A stretch of DNA of 64,000 bases, from NCBI RefSeq assembly GCF_018991925.1, contig NW_024720773.1, positions 1,500,567 to 1,564,566 of the forward strand. The letters run 5' to 3'. A program made the position numbers and the translations under genes. The notes under the pieces are model-generated. The model searched no databases. It had not been told where the DNA came from and was given only the letters and a program-made list of their open reading frames with translations. The DNA is from Homarus americanus (lineage: Eukaryota > Arthropoda > Malacostraca > Decapoda > Nephropidae). This document shows, piece by piece, positions 13,636 through 23,700 of this stretch (position 1 is its first letter; every line of letters begins with the position of its first letter).

Positions 13636-14380
13636 CGGATAGCCAGGTCAACTGCTAAGTTGGCCCCTACCAACTCCCTCCCCTGAACCTCCCCACCGGA
13701 ATATCAACAAGTTCTTTACAATTTCATGAAATGGAACCAGTACAGGAACAGTGGTGAATAGTGCTGAAGTCAGTGAGAACAACTCAACAGTAACAGTCGT
13801 ACCCAAGTTAACCTTCACTCAGTGAGGTCCCAGGTACCCAGTGATAACGGCCCGTGAGACCCAACAACAACCAGCGATGTATTAATCCGTCTACGATAGG
13901 AAGGCCTGGGACCACACCTCACTCATATAACACCACATCTGTGAGGGAATACTACACCACGTCAGGTCCTCATATAACACCATCTGGAGGGAGTACTACA
14001 CCACGTGAGGCCCCTCATAACACCATCTGTGAGGGAGTTACTACACCACGTGAGGCCCCTCATAACACCATCTGTGAGGGAATTACTACACCACGTCAGG
14101 CCCCTCATAACACCATCTGTGAGGGAATTACTACATCACCTCAGGTCCATCATAACACCATCTGTGAGGGAACTACTACACCATGTGAGGTCCCTCTTAA
14201 CACCATCTGGGAGGGAGTTACTATACTACGTGTTTGCTGTTCAACACCTCAGCGCACATTATCTACGTGACCTCCACTGTAAACATTAATCTGTATGTTC
14301 ACTGTTTATCCCTTTACCTTTCTCTAATGAAGGCTTATGTTAAACCACCAATGTATGTAATAAGGCATTTGTGTCCAATG
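13636..14380. other. Non-tandem stretch with an internal 45-bp repeat, no gene confirmed
   Basis: After the A/C array the sequence becomes mixed. It holds the 45-bp repeat described separately and then AT-rich sequence up to the TTA-tailed element at 14381. A 138-codon + strand frame from 13854 covers the 45-bp repeat. I recognise no domain and no splice-supported gene. The segment could be the 5' part of the element whose 3' end lies at 14381. Confidence 0.45.
13930..14225 (+). repeat. 45-bp tandem repeat keeping an open 15-residue frame
   Basis: About six to seven copies of a 45-bp unit with the words CCTCATAACACCATCTGTG and GAGGGAATTACTACA. Copies vary at CACGTGAGG versus CACGTCAGG. Since 45 is divisible by three, the + strand frame 13854-14270 carries 15-residue repeats around HNTICEG and TTPREAP. 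An overlapping frame from 14005 carries the same array in another phase. Conservation of the unit comes from tandem homogenisation and is not evidence of translation. Confidence 0.8.
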
Positions 14381-14565
<185 letters not shown>

Positions 14566-15250
14566 GCTGTTTGATATTCCTTGTTTCTGCCTGGAGTCGT
14601 CTTAAGTTGAAAAGTCCTTTCATCCGGTATTGGATGTCCACCCCACCGGCTAAAGTGGCACTGGTACGAGTGAGCAGCCAAAACGACTGAAGGTCCGCTG
14701 GAGAGTATCCCTGTTGACCGAGTCGAAGGTCTTAGTAAGGTCGATGGAGGCCACGTGCAGTTACGGAAATGTGTCTCTACGCCCACTGTCGTAACCCTTG
14801 TCTCCAAACGGCCACCCTATATGACCTATAGCAAACCTATCAAAAAAATCACGTCCGTTGTTACATAACCAATACCCATTCATTCATAAATAGTGATAAT
14901 ATTACTGCGACGGTGCCGTTTGGAGACACGGGTTACCACAAGGTGGAGGACACATTTCCGCGATTGTACAAGTCACTACGCTGTTCGCTGCGCGTTTCTT
15001 GTATCTGGCGGGCAGCAAAGATCATGTCAGTGATGTTATGTGATGGTATAAAGCCAAATTGAGATTATGGTAGGAAGTTTTCCGGCTTAGGAAGAAGTCT
15101 GTTTTGGAGGACTTGGGTGATCTTGCCAGCTACGGACAATAGTGAGATCCCATATATTCTCCAGGAGGAGGGAGACGGCTGGTAAGCAGAGGTCCTCCTG
15201 CTTTATTCACCTCGGCTGGGATTCCTCCAGGCTCTGTAGCTTTGAATTTT
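14566..15250 (-). pseudogene. Decayed APE-type LINE reverse transcriptase fragment (antisense)
   Basis: Read from right to left, the minus strand gives pieces of the LINE family that also lies at 20.5-27.6 kb: GGIPAEVNKAGGPLLTSRL near 15190-15235, NRLLP near 15100, ITDMIFAARQIQ near 15020, then IDLTKTFDSVNR and TFSRFGC near 14690-14750. It then jumps to GGVDIQYR and LFNLRRLQ near 14580-14640. Compared with the copy at 26.2-26.6 kb, this skips about 75 codons between the FGC and GGVDI segments, so it has an internal deletion. A small inverted-repeat element (14761-14971) interrupts it between the DLY and IDLTK segments. The fragment carries stops and frameshifts, lacks the YADD catalytic motif and cannot encode an active enzyme. 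Confidence 0.8.
14761..14971. mobile_element. MITE-like inverted-repeat element inside the LINE fragment
   Basis: About 211 bp with long imperfect terminal inverted repeats. The left arm (about 14761-14816) holds GGAAATGTGTC and then GTAACCCTTGTCTCCAAACG. The right arm (about 14911-14971) holds CCGTTTGGAGACACGGGTTA and then GGACACATTTCC. Aligned as reverse complements, the arms match over about 55-60 bp with a few mismatches and single-base gaps. The AT-rich interior of about 95 bp has no coding capacity. The flanking LINE reading resumes on both sides, so the element inserted into the LINE copy. The target duplication is unclear (TGTAC/TGCAC-like words flank it). The transposase family is not identified. 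Confidence 0.7.
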
Positions 15251-15775
15251 TCACCACCACCACCACCATTATCATCATCGCTGTATAAACCTGATTAAAC
15301 TCCCCCCCCCCTCCTCCCCAGGTCAGTATAGCTGGTTGAGGGAGCAAGAGAACTTTGCTTCGTTGTGAGATATATCAACCCATATTGTTTCTGGCTGCGA
15401 CAAGCAATGAGTTGGGGGAGGCCAAGGCGTGTGTATAATGTTGCTTTTTATGGTGTGCCGTGCCCAGCGTCTGAAATTACTGCCGAATTTATATACACCC
15501 TGACATGCACATAGTACAACCTCCTCCTCCTTCCCCGCACAGGCATTCTCATCTCACCTCCCCACCAACACTCTCGAACTCTTCATTCTCCTCCAAACTG
15601 TTCCTCCTCCACCTCCCTATGTCCTCTTCCTCCACCTCTCCCTCCCTCCACACTTCTTTCTCCACTCCCCCATCCTCCCCACCCTCCTCTCACTCCTCCA
15701 CCTACATGAGTTAGTCTCGAACATACAAGTTCCTGATTTACCTCCGAGTGAAGTGTGAGATGTACCGCTTGTTTG
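15251..15775. other. Low-complexity and unrecognised sequence, no gene
   Basis: The stretch holds a short (CAC)n at about 15252-15267, a poly-C/CT-rich patch at 15301-15320 and a strongly CT-rich segment at about 15515-15700. Between them lies mixed sequence I cannot assign. The open frames here are low complexity (Ser/Pro/Thr). No gene is supported. Confidence 0.5.
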
Positions 15776-16325
15776 TTCATGGTGGTGGTGGTGGTGGTGG
15801 TAGAAGGGGGTGGGAGGTGGTGGTGGTGGTGAGATGGTGGTAGAGGTGGTGAGGGGTGGGGTGGTAGTAGGTGGTGGTGACGGTAGTGGTGGTAGAGGTG
15901 GGTGGTGGTGGTGGTGGTGGTGGTGGTGATGGTGGTGGTGAAGATGGTGGTGGTAGTGGTGCTGAGGTTGGTGATGGTGGCGTCGTGGTGGTAGTGGTGC
16001 TGAGGGTGTGATGGTGGTGGTGGTGGCGGTAGTGGTGGTAGTGGTGCTGAGGGTGGTGAAGGTGGTGGTAGTGGTGCTGAGGGTGATGATGGTGGTGGTG
16101 GTGGCGGTAGTGGTGGTAGTGGTGCTGAGGTGATGATGGTGGTGGTGGTGGCGGTAGTGGTGGTAGTGGTGCTGAGGGTGATGATGGTGGTGGTGGTGGT
16201 GGCGGTAGTGGTGGTAGTGGTGCTGAGGGGTGATGATGGTGGTGGTGGTGGTGGCGGTAGTGGTGGTAGTGGTGCTGAGGGTGGTGAAGGTGGTGGTGGT
16301 AGTGGTGGTGGTGGTGATAGTGGTG
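15776..16325. repeat. GGT-type minisatellite with an approximately 48-bp unit
   Basis: A G/T-rich + strand array. The left part is nearly pure GGT/GGTGGT. From about 15950 a longer unit of about 45-50 bp emerges, with GGTGATGATGG, GGTGGCGGTAGTGG and GTGGTGCTGAGG, in about seven variants. The minus strand is a CAC/ACC array much like 12660-13635, so the two arrays resemble each other in inverted orientation about 2.1 kb apart. Open frames on both strands (for example Pro/Ser/His/Thr strings on minus) are low complexity. Confidence 0.92.
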
Positions 16326-16362
16326 GATGGATCAGTGATCCATCCATCCATCCATCCATCCC
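16322..16362. repeat. TGGA/TCCA strand-switch palindrome with (ATCC)n
   Basis: The sequence GGATGGATCAGTGATCCATCC forms a near-perfect hairpin with a 9-bp stem and 3-base loop. It is followed by five ATCC units. The tetranucleotide changes strand at the loop, as expected after inverted duplication at a replication fork. Confidence 0.75.
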
Positions 16363-16589
16363 TCAAACTTACAGTCTAAGGTCTTTATGGAGTCATGTGT
16401 GCTTTGGAATGTAAAAAAATTCAATATACAAATTTTAGATGAAGTGAGATTCCCAGATAACAAAATGTAAGCAGAAGCAAAAAAAAAAAAATACAAAATA
16501 AAATAAATTCCTTTCGGTATCAGTGTTTACTAGTATAAAGTGTTACATATTACACACTGACGTTTGATATAAAATATAAACTCAGTAAT

Positions 16590-17060
16590 TCCATGTACAT
16601 ATAATTCTTATTTCTGTACAATGTAACTTATGCTGCCTGCATGAACACCTATTTTCACTTTGACATTTGCTACACTGGCATCGGACACGTTCGACGGTGG
16701 TTTGTGATCCAGGAAATTCTAATGTTGACACAAGAATGATGGCCCATCCATAAAGCTGTGGATGGGAGGGGGGTACTTCAGCTACACCATAATATCTAAC
16801 TCTAAAATCATTGCTTGATAATGTGCTCTCACAACCATTTGGTTTAGAGAGATTCTTGTTGGAGGAAGCTTTTCACCCCAGACTGTCTCTTGCAGAATAC
16901 CCTTCACCGTAACTCAGTAACGCCTCTTGTGGCAGGTCCTGGCACGTGCGGCTGACGCACAAATTGTTCAACATTTTCTGTCAGTTCACTAGTTGGCATG
17001 GCAGCTTCTCGAAGGTCAATAAATGCTCTCTTTGCTAGCAGAGGCAGCATGAAACATCTT
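16590..17060 (-). pseudogene. Decayed reading frame ending in a Cys-rich (CXC-like) tail
   Basis: On the minus strand a coding-like stretch of about 45 codons (GEKLPPTRISLNQ, then RAHYQAMI) spans about 16905-16800. It continues after a frameshift as a second stretch (about 16860-16590) with VPPSHPQLYGW and a Cys-rich tail reading CQCSKCQ, RCSCRQHKLHC. The motif order resembles uncharacterised metazoan proteins that end in a proline-rich segment and a compact CXC zinc-binding tail, often multi-copy and transposon-associated; that comparison is from memory. The frameshift, an in-frame TAG and the absence of a usable start argue for a remnant. Upstream minus-strand sequence to 17060 may hold more of it. 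Confidence 0.45.
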
Positions 17061-17228
17061 CCAGCCGATCAACTTACTTTCACCAGCTTATTTGTCTATA
17101 ATGAATAGAAGCCCGGTAGGGCAAGAGCAAGAATCTCCTATATTGGTTTAAGGATTCGCCTGAGACAACACCAGAACATGTTTTCAGGTGATTGTATGTA
17201 TATTATTGCTCGTTTCAATACTGCATCC

Positions 17229-17455
17229 TCTGCCTGTAGCAGGATCTTGGCGTCTGCCTGTAGCAGGTACTTGGTGTCTGCCTGTAGCAGGATCTTGGTG
17301 TCTGCCTGTAGCAGGACCTTGGTGTCTGCCTGTAGCAGGATCTTGGTGTCTGCCTGTAGCAGGGCCTTGGTGTCTGCCCGTTGCAGGACCGTGGTGTCTG
17401 CCCGTTGCAGGACCTTGGTGTCTGCCTGTAGCAGGATCTTGGTGTCTGCCTGCTC
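17229..17455. repeat. 24-bp tandem repeat (9 copies plus a partial)
   Basis: The unit contains GTCTGCCTGTAGCAGG and ends with a variable ATCTTGGT, ACCTTGGT or GCCTTGGT. Two adjacent units carry CCCGTTGCAGG instead. CCTGTAGCAGG is a near-palindrome. A 24-bp unit without stops keeps several frames open on both strands (102-109 codons), so the open frames are not evidence for a protein. Confidence 0.93.
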
Positions 17456-17470
17456 TCGCGCGGAGTTTCA

Positions 17471-18060
17471 CAATAATTCTGTCTGACAACACAGACTGCT
17501 AATAAGCCACAATAACAGGTTTGGATGGTGTGAATATTCCTCATTCACTTTTCTAGCGAGGTATGACGTCAGTTGGTACTTTGTGTAGGAAAAACCTTTT
17601 CAGTTGCACCTTAGTTAATGGAGTACTGCACATTCATACACACTGTACCAAACACATTTTTGAGAACCAATGCGTCTTTCTTATTGTATCTTTGAGTGAC
17701 ATGATCAAATCATAGAGATCAAATATAATAGGGATCTCCTCATAGGTTTATGCCTAGTGGTTAGAACTCCGGCAAAAGGCTTAGTGTTTTGTTAAATCAG
17801 AACACGTGTTTACCAATGGTGTTTCCCAGGTTCTTGGACAACAGCCACGCCATTTCAAACTGTACAGCTGTATCCATGTTGAGCATTCTTTGTGACCGTC
17901 GGTGTCATTCCAAAGGCAAGAGACTTTTATCTTGATCGTCGTCCTCATCATTGTTTCTCTCAAGGAAGTGCGTCTAAAGCATTCATATACAGGGCGTTTA
18001 AAAAATGTGGACTATATGGACGTTTTTATTGTGAAAAATTACAAAGGTAGTAAGTTCAGT
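17471..18060. other. Unrecognised single-copy-like sequence with a possible TIR
   Basis: No supported gene. A motif at about 17988-18012 (TACAGGGCGTTTAAAAAATG) resembles the short terminal inverted repeats of arthropod Tc1/mariner-like elements and lies just downstream, in minus-strand sense, of the transposase-like remnant at 18060-18545. It may be the 3' end of that element. The rest is not recognised. Confidence 0.4.
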
Positions 18061-18545
18061 GATACATTGATGGAAAGCATACACCATGCCATTTTTTAAA
18101 TCACTTATTATACTGCTTGTAATTTACATTTTCAATGTGTGCTCTGCCTCTGTTCAAGCAGGTTTAGATCCTGACTCCGAAATTCTCCACAACTCGTCTG
18201 CAAGTGGCTAGAGTGGTAGCCTGACGGATGCCCTCTACCTCCTGCTTCAGGACAGCCAGGGTTCGAGGTTTGTTGGCGTAAACTTGATCTTTGGCAGCAC
18301 CCTAAAGGAAAAAATCCACTGGATTAAAATCCAGGCTGTGGAGCGCCCACTCATGTGCTGTGCGCAGGCTGATGACACAATTTTCAAACAGGTGGTGGAG
18401 CAAGTCGATGGTTTCACATGCAGCTTGCGGTGGGGCACTGTCCTGAACCAGGCAAGTCTGAGTTGGTTTGAACAATAGTTGAACAAGATCAGCGTGGAAT
18501 CGGCACACCTGCACGTAGGATTTTGTCTCACACCAAAGTCACGAT
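18060..18545 (-). pseudogene. Tc1/mariner-like transposase C-terminal remnant
   Basis: The minus-strand translation contains VQDSAPPQAA, VISLRTAHEWALHSLDFN, PVDFFL, KDQVYANKPRTLAVLKQEV and CRRVVENFGVRI in the order found in the C-terminal half of IS630/Tc1/mariner transposases. There a DGAPPH-like box, a WPP.SPDLNP.DFFLWG box and a PRT..LK helix region follow each other. Here the DG of the first box reads DS, WPPHSPDLNP has become WALHSLDFNP, and a stop replaces the W after DFFL. Another stop follows VRI. The N-terminal DNA-binding half is missing. This is an inactive fragment; superfamily assignment is from the motif pattern and exact family is unknown. Confidence 0.65.
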
Positions 18546-20499
18546 TTTCACTTTTTGTTTAATGTGAACACTATAGTTGACGTAGGATTACCTTCGTAAC
18601 CTGCAAGAGAGAAGAGGCTAGACTTCGAAACGACAGAATATCAGGCTGCTCAAATAGCCCACTTTTTTTTTTTCTTATTTGCCTTTGTCCATTGTAGGCA
18701 GGAACTCTCCAGTGCAGTTGAAAAATTATCTTAGATATAAAGAAAACTAACTTGCACCTTCCTAGAATTTCTTTAACATTACTATCTGGTCGTAATCGCG
18801 TTACAATAAGGCAAACACCTAGCGAAGACGACAGACTCATCTCGGAGTTCTTAGACCTGTGTTCCTGCTGTGACTGACGGTCATGGTGTTTCCAGAGATT
18901 TAAGTTTTTCGTGGCTGCCAAGGATTTGTTGTTTCTGTGATGATTCTGTCCTGAGCATTAACTTCATCTAAGTATCATAAGGTTCTCTTAAAAACAGTAT
19001 ATATATATTGTTACGCCATCTCTTAATTTACTTTAAATTCCAGGATCTACGCATAACCAAACAAAAGAAAAGTAGAAGTAAATCAAAAGGGAATAAAAAT
19101 AAATAAAGTAAACCTTTAAGAATTTAATTAAATAAAATACTAACACAATAAAGAGCCTCGTAGGCTGTCACAACAAATTGATTCACCATCGAAACCTTTA
19201 AGACACAAATGATAATAAAACATTGAAACATCAAAAGAATAAAAATAAAGCATTGGATTACGTTAACACTGCATAAACATATATAATAACTAACACTAAA
19301 ATTATCTATCGTAAAACAACACTGAATTACTTAAATGTAACTAAGCAATTACTGATGGACATAGAGACATAAATAGGTACTCTCATAGATATACCACATT
19401 GGTGGCGACAGGAACAACACAAATAAATTAAGTATAAGTAACAGGTGACGAGAGTCACTCAAAGGATGTGAACTGTATGACAAGAGGACTGAACTGCCTT
19501 CCATCAGTTGGTGGACTACTATATATGGCCTTTTCCCGCCTGTGCGACCCGCAGGTGGGTCGTTTAATGATGCAGATGGTCGTTAGAGAACAAAGAATGC
19601 TTGTTACAATATTAAATGAAGAAATAAGATGGGCTTCAACAAATAATAACAGTTAAAACCTTAACAGCACATGGTAAGGTGACTAGAATATATAATAGTA
19701 AATATAACACATCATTATAGGAATAATATGGAGCAACATGGAAGCATGTTATATATATAAAAATAGAAAATACGATACGGTCGTAACAAAGGTTACGGGA
19801 GTAAACCCCAAACAAAATATCTATGGTGAAGCCCCGCATCTCGCAGATATGCTTACAGAGCTCCAACAAGACCCCAACGACGATGTAGGCAGAAGAGATG
19901 ACCAACATGCGAACCCAACAACTACACTGGTGGATGAAGCCAATGCATGATGGACAGGCTACTAAGGCAAAACCCAACAAACTGGGCTATCGGCAGGCCA
20001 TTGCAACACTCCCTTTCCCCAGTCGTTGCAACACTTACACCACTGGATCAGGAAAGGGGAGAGCCAAGATGTGAGGCTGGAGCCGGATTTCTTGCCTCAC
20101 CACACAAATCAATTCACACGCAGCCATCATCTATCTCATCATATTTCTCCTCTTCATCAAAACCCCTATACCCCTAAAAGTTCTATGACGACGGACGAGT
20201 GGCGACGGGGACAGGTAGAGATGACTGCTGGGAGTTTCTAGTCACAACTCTGCGCATAGGGGACATCGATAAGATGGTCGTTTATGTATTGGGATCTAGG
20301 CAGCAGTGCAATCCAGTAATGTCTATGAGAATGAGCATCCCACTCGAGGTCCCACTCTGCTCACCCTCATTGAGGAGGGGGCTAGAAAAGGTGCCCTAAA
20401 CATAGTCTGTCTAAAGAACTAACCTCACTGGGCAACCGCGCCTAATAAGGTCATCCTTATGCAGTTGAAAACACAATCATAATTACAGTTAAAGCAAAA
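18546..20499. other. Mostly AT-rich unrecognised region, no gene confirmed
   Basis: About 2 kb without a recognised coding gene. A block at about 19012 starts TGTTACGCCATC, and at about 19398-19410 the sequence reads CACATTGGTGGCGACAGG, which would fit an LTR end followed by a primer-binding-type TGG. I could not find a second LTR copy. Short open frames at 19468-20399 on + have no domain I recognise. Part of 20200-20500 may be the 5' untranslated part of the LINE whose endonuclease begins near 20515. Confidence 0.35.
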
Positions 20500-20512
20500 A
20501 CAAACTATACAA

Positions 20513-21200
20513 CCTCTTATAGCCGCTGCAAGGAATGTCAGGACCCTTCTGGATACTAGCACACATGAGCGTCGTGAGTCCTGGCTCCCAGGCAAGGGTC
20601 GACTTACAAAATGCAGGTCAGGCTATATACATTCTTCTGCTGTGGAGAGAAACCGCTTTTATGGAGTTGGCTTTGCCATTCGCCAATCCATCCCACATAG
20701 GCTAACTGAAATGCCTCTTGGGGTCAGGGAACGCCTCATGACGCTCTGAGTCCCACTGAATCACTCACATAATGCCTTTTTCATCAGTGCATACGCTCCA
20801 ACACTGGATGCAGAGGATGACATCAAGGAGGCCTTTTATGCCAACCTTGACAGAGTGCTACCCTTTATCTCAAGAGAAGATTAGGTTATATTCCTAAGTG
20901 ACTTTAATGCCAGAGTTGGCAGAGATGCTGACATTTGGTAGGGTACCATAAGGAGAAATGGACTAGACAAGTGCAATCCCAGCGGCCTACTCCTCCGCAG
21001 GCAAGCCGACAAATTCAAGGGCTCATAGCTACATCCACGATCCAAACACTGGTATCTGATTGACTACACTATTGTCATAGAAAGAGATCGCCGAGATGTC
21101 CTCATCAGTGCCATACCTGGCAGAGACCACTGCGACACTGATCATCGGCTCTTCAGAGCGAAGCTCTCACTTCAAGTCGCCCCCAAACAGGCGAAGGCAA
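20513..21200 (+). pseudogene. APE-type endonuclease domain of the LINE (broken)
   Basis: In the + frame the sequence gives AAARNVRTLLD near 20525, GVGFAIRQSI near 20665, FFISAYAPTLDAEDD near 20775, FLSDFNARVGRDADIW near 20895, HWYLIDYTIVIERDRRDVL near 21045 and DHCDTDHRLF near 21130. These match the exonuclease-endonuclease-phosphatase fold used by APE-type LINEs to nick target DNA: the DFNARVG aspartate/asparagine and the terminal TDH are catalytic positions. Stops occur after MTL, after ISRED, within DIW* and after FKGS, so no functional enzyme is made. Linker sequence up to about 21500 retains longer open runs (for example 130 codons at 21096-21488). Confidence 0.85.
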
Positions 21201-21489
21201 CAAGCCCTAAGAAGAGGTTTTAACACAAAGCTTTTGGAGGATCCAGCGGTAGCACATGCCTTCGGAGAGCAGCTCGAACAGGGGCAGAAAAACAACCCGA
21301 CAACAAACATCCCAAATCCCAGTGACGAATGGGATGTTTTCGAAACTGTCATGACAAAAACCTGCAGAGAGACCCTCGGCCAGATCGAAAGAATACACCA
21401 GGACTGGTTTGATGAAAATGACCCTAAAATCAATGTACACGTTAATGATAAACGTGCTGCTTTAACTGACTGGCAAAACAGCCCTTAGT

Positions 21490-22163
21490 CTCAAGCCAAA
21501 GCTTATACCTTCCCCAAGAATAAAGCAGCTGGCCAGTGCGAACTACGCAATCTAAAGAACGACTGGTTTAAAAATAAAGCATGTGAAATGCAAAAACTTG
21601 CAGATCATCAAAAGATATGCAAATTTTTAAATTCCACTAAACCATTTTATGCACAATCACTCATGTCGCAGCTCCCCTCCGCTCATCCGATGGTAACACT
21701 AATTAAACGAAGAAGGCATCCTTCAGCACTGGAGACAGCACTACCATTAGCTGCTCAATCAAAACACCAATGTGGATGTCTTGACTACCCAGGAGGTCTC
21801 TCAACATCTAAAGCTGACCCACGTCAGCTGTCCTCCATCCCTGGATGAGGTAGCTACTGCCATTAAATAGGTGAAAAATAACAAAGCCTCAAGGCCTGAT
21901 GGAATCCCAGCCGAGGTGTATAAAGCAGGAGGACCTCTGCTTACCAGCCACCTCCACTTTCTCCTGGAGTATATATGGGAAAAGGAGGAACTTCCCCAAG
22001 CTTTTAAAGATGCCTCCACCGTCAATATTTATATGAACAAGGGCTACCGGTTAAACTGTGGCAACTACCGTGGGATATTGCTGCTGTCTGCAATGTGCAA
22101 AATTATCGCCCGAGTCCTCCTAAACAGACTTCTTCCTGAGGTGGAAAACTTCCTCCCACAATC
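21490..22163 (+). pseudogene. LINE reverse transcriptase, N-terminal part (broken)
   Basis: The + strand at 21871-22182 gives NNKASRPDGIPAEVYKAGG, LEYIWEKEELPQ and NYRGILLLSAMCKIIARVLLNRLLPEVENFLPQS. These are the fingers/early palm blocks of LINE reverse transcriptases (PDGIPAEV, NYRGI.LLS). The reading stops at the junction with the Jockey-like insertion at about 22161-22166 and continues at 26161. Upstream sequence (21490-21870) is frameshifted linker. Confidence 0.85.
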
Positions 22164-22274
22164 TCATTCTGCCAAATTCTAAAATAGATATGCCAGGCCT
22201 CACCATTTCCTCTAATATGTCATGGAAGCAAACACATCCACAACATTGCTAAAGCTGCCTCCCGAAATCTGGGA

Positions 22275-22685
22275 ATGCTGTACAGATGCCGTAGCTACTT
22301 CACTCCTGAGCAGTTGCTTCAAGTTTACAAGAGATTCATTCGTCCTAACTTGGAGTACTACTCTCATATCTGGGGTGGCTCTTCTTCTGTCCAACTGTTA
22401 GATAGGGTGGAATCAAAGGCATTTCGTATTATTAACTCTCCTCCTTTAGTTGATAATCTTTCTTCCCTTTCTCTTCGTCGTAATGTTGTTTCACTCTCTC
22501 TCTCTTTTACAAGTATTTTAACGGGCAATGTTCGGTGGATTTGGCTTCCTGTGTACCGCCGGCAAGGCCGTGGGCTCGTAACACATGTCTTGCCCGCGGT
22601 GCCCACCGTTTCTCTGTGGATGTCGGTCACACTAGTGACTAGAATAACCCGTTATAGTGCATCCTTTTTTCCTCACACAGCTTAA
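22275..22685 (+). pseudogene. Jockey-like ORF2 C-terminal fragment
   Basis: An open frame of 136 codons covers the post-polymerase region of the Jockey-like protein up to the SLSLRRNV segment. It then shifts frame at a TC dinucleotide run (about 22492-22508) and reads an irrelevant frame (TGNVRWIWLPVY...). The true frame after the run gives FYKYFNGQCSVDLASC and ends at a TAA just before a CTGTGGAATGC word. The same TAA occurs in copy 2 at about 62152. No catalytic residues are present. Confidence 0.8.
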
Positions 22686-22839
22686 CTGTGGAATGCTATG
22701 CCTTCTTCTGTGTTTCAAAACTCATACAATCTATCTCACTTCAAAAAGGTGATTTTCCGGCATCTTCGTGGTGTAGATTAATATAATCTTTTTCTTTTCT
22801 ATTTTTAATTTATTTTTAATCTTTTTTTTTCTCGCCCCC

Positions 22840-23160
22840 TGATGGTTACAAGTGTTCCCCGAAGAATGCAGTGATGGGTAGGGAAACACCGGGTAACACT
22901 GAAGTCCGTTTATTAAGGGATAGGAGAAATACAAGTGGTGACTAGCGTGTGCCATGCACGGCTCACACAGTCAGACTGAGGCTGCCTTGCCATATGGCAG
23001 CCTCGGGGCAATGTTGCCACATAACACGTACAGTGTTGCCACGTAATTATATACATAAGTACTACTCGGCACAGTAGCTTATATACAAGGTTGCTACTCG
23101 GCACAGTAGCTTATGTACAGGGTTGCTACTCGGCACAGTAGCTTAGATACATAACCTACA
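22840..23160 (-). repeat. 3' LTR of the Gypsy-type element (321 bp)
   Basis: It matches the 5' LTR except for a few substitutions (for example ACTAGCG versus ACTCGCG) and one extra copy of a 32-bp internal repeat containing GTTGCTACTCGGCACAGTAG: three copies here, two in the 5' LTR. A perfect 9-bp stem, GAGGCTGCC with GGCAGCCTC, lies near 22977-23006. Confidence 0.92.
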
Positions 23161-23176
23161 TCTCCCTCCCCCCTCA
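23161..23176 (-). promoter_or_regulatory. Polypurine tract before the 3' LTR
   Basis: The minus strand reads GAGGGGGGAGGGAGA directly upstream of the LTR start, the expected position of the polypurine primer for plus-strand DNA synthesis. Confidence 0.85.
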
Positions 23177-23700
23177 CGCTCATAGTCTTTGTATTGAGCG
23201 GACTTCTTAGTCCTAAGTCGCTCCGAGCGTCGAAGTGCACTGTGGGGCGGATCCTTGTGAGGTGTAGGTGACTCGTCCTCGGTCAGGGGGCCAGCAGCAG
23301 GGGGTGGGGCTGGCCTGGAGGAAGCGGCGGTTCCTCCACCAGACACGGCCGCTCGGCATCCTGACCTTGTAGTCCCGCGACCGGCCGACGCCCATCACTA
23401 TGCCCACCTTGTCCCAACGTGTCGTCGTCGGGTCCTGGACGCGGACAAGGGCACCAATCTCCAGTGACTGAAGAGGGCGGGCACGGTCGTCATACCGAGC
23501 CTTGGCGTCCTGGGCACGTGAAGCGGCACGGCTGTCGCAGCTCTCGGCTCTGGCCTGTCACTCCTTCGCAAAGGCCTTGGCGTGTGCAGGAACGCAAGAG
23601 CGGAGAGGGTGACCATACAGGATCTGGGCAGGGGAGCGTCCTGTGTGGGTGGGAGTGGACGCGGGTTCTGGGCAGCTCTGTGTGGCAGTGCCAGGCGTGC
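23170..23700 (-). pseudogene. Integrase C-terminal remnant of the LTR element
   Basis: The minus strand gives GRSPAQILYGHPLRSCVPAH near 23590-23640, then after a stop ARYDDRARPL and GALVRVQDPTTTRWDKVG near 23400-23470, and GRVWWRNRRFLQ near 23330. These are the end of the integrase core and the C-terminal DNA/chromatin-binding segment of Gypsy-type integrases. A tail with ALRRSERLRTKKS follows in another frame (about 23170-23260). The catalytic D,D,E core is not present, so integration would need a helper. The segment joins directly to the protease remnant near 23695. Confidence 0.82.

Noticed and set aside
19012..19410. LTR followed by a primer-binding-like TTGGTGGCGACAGG
   Set aside because: Suggestive, but there is no partner LTR, no gag or pol and no target duplication, so I list it only as unrecognised sequence.
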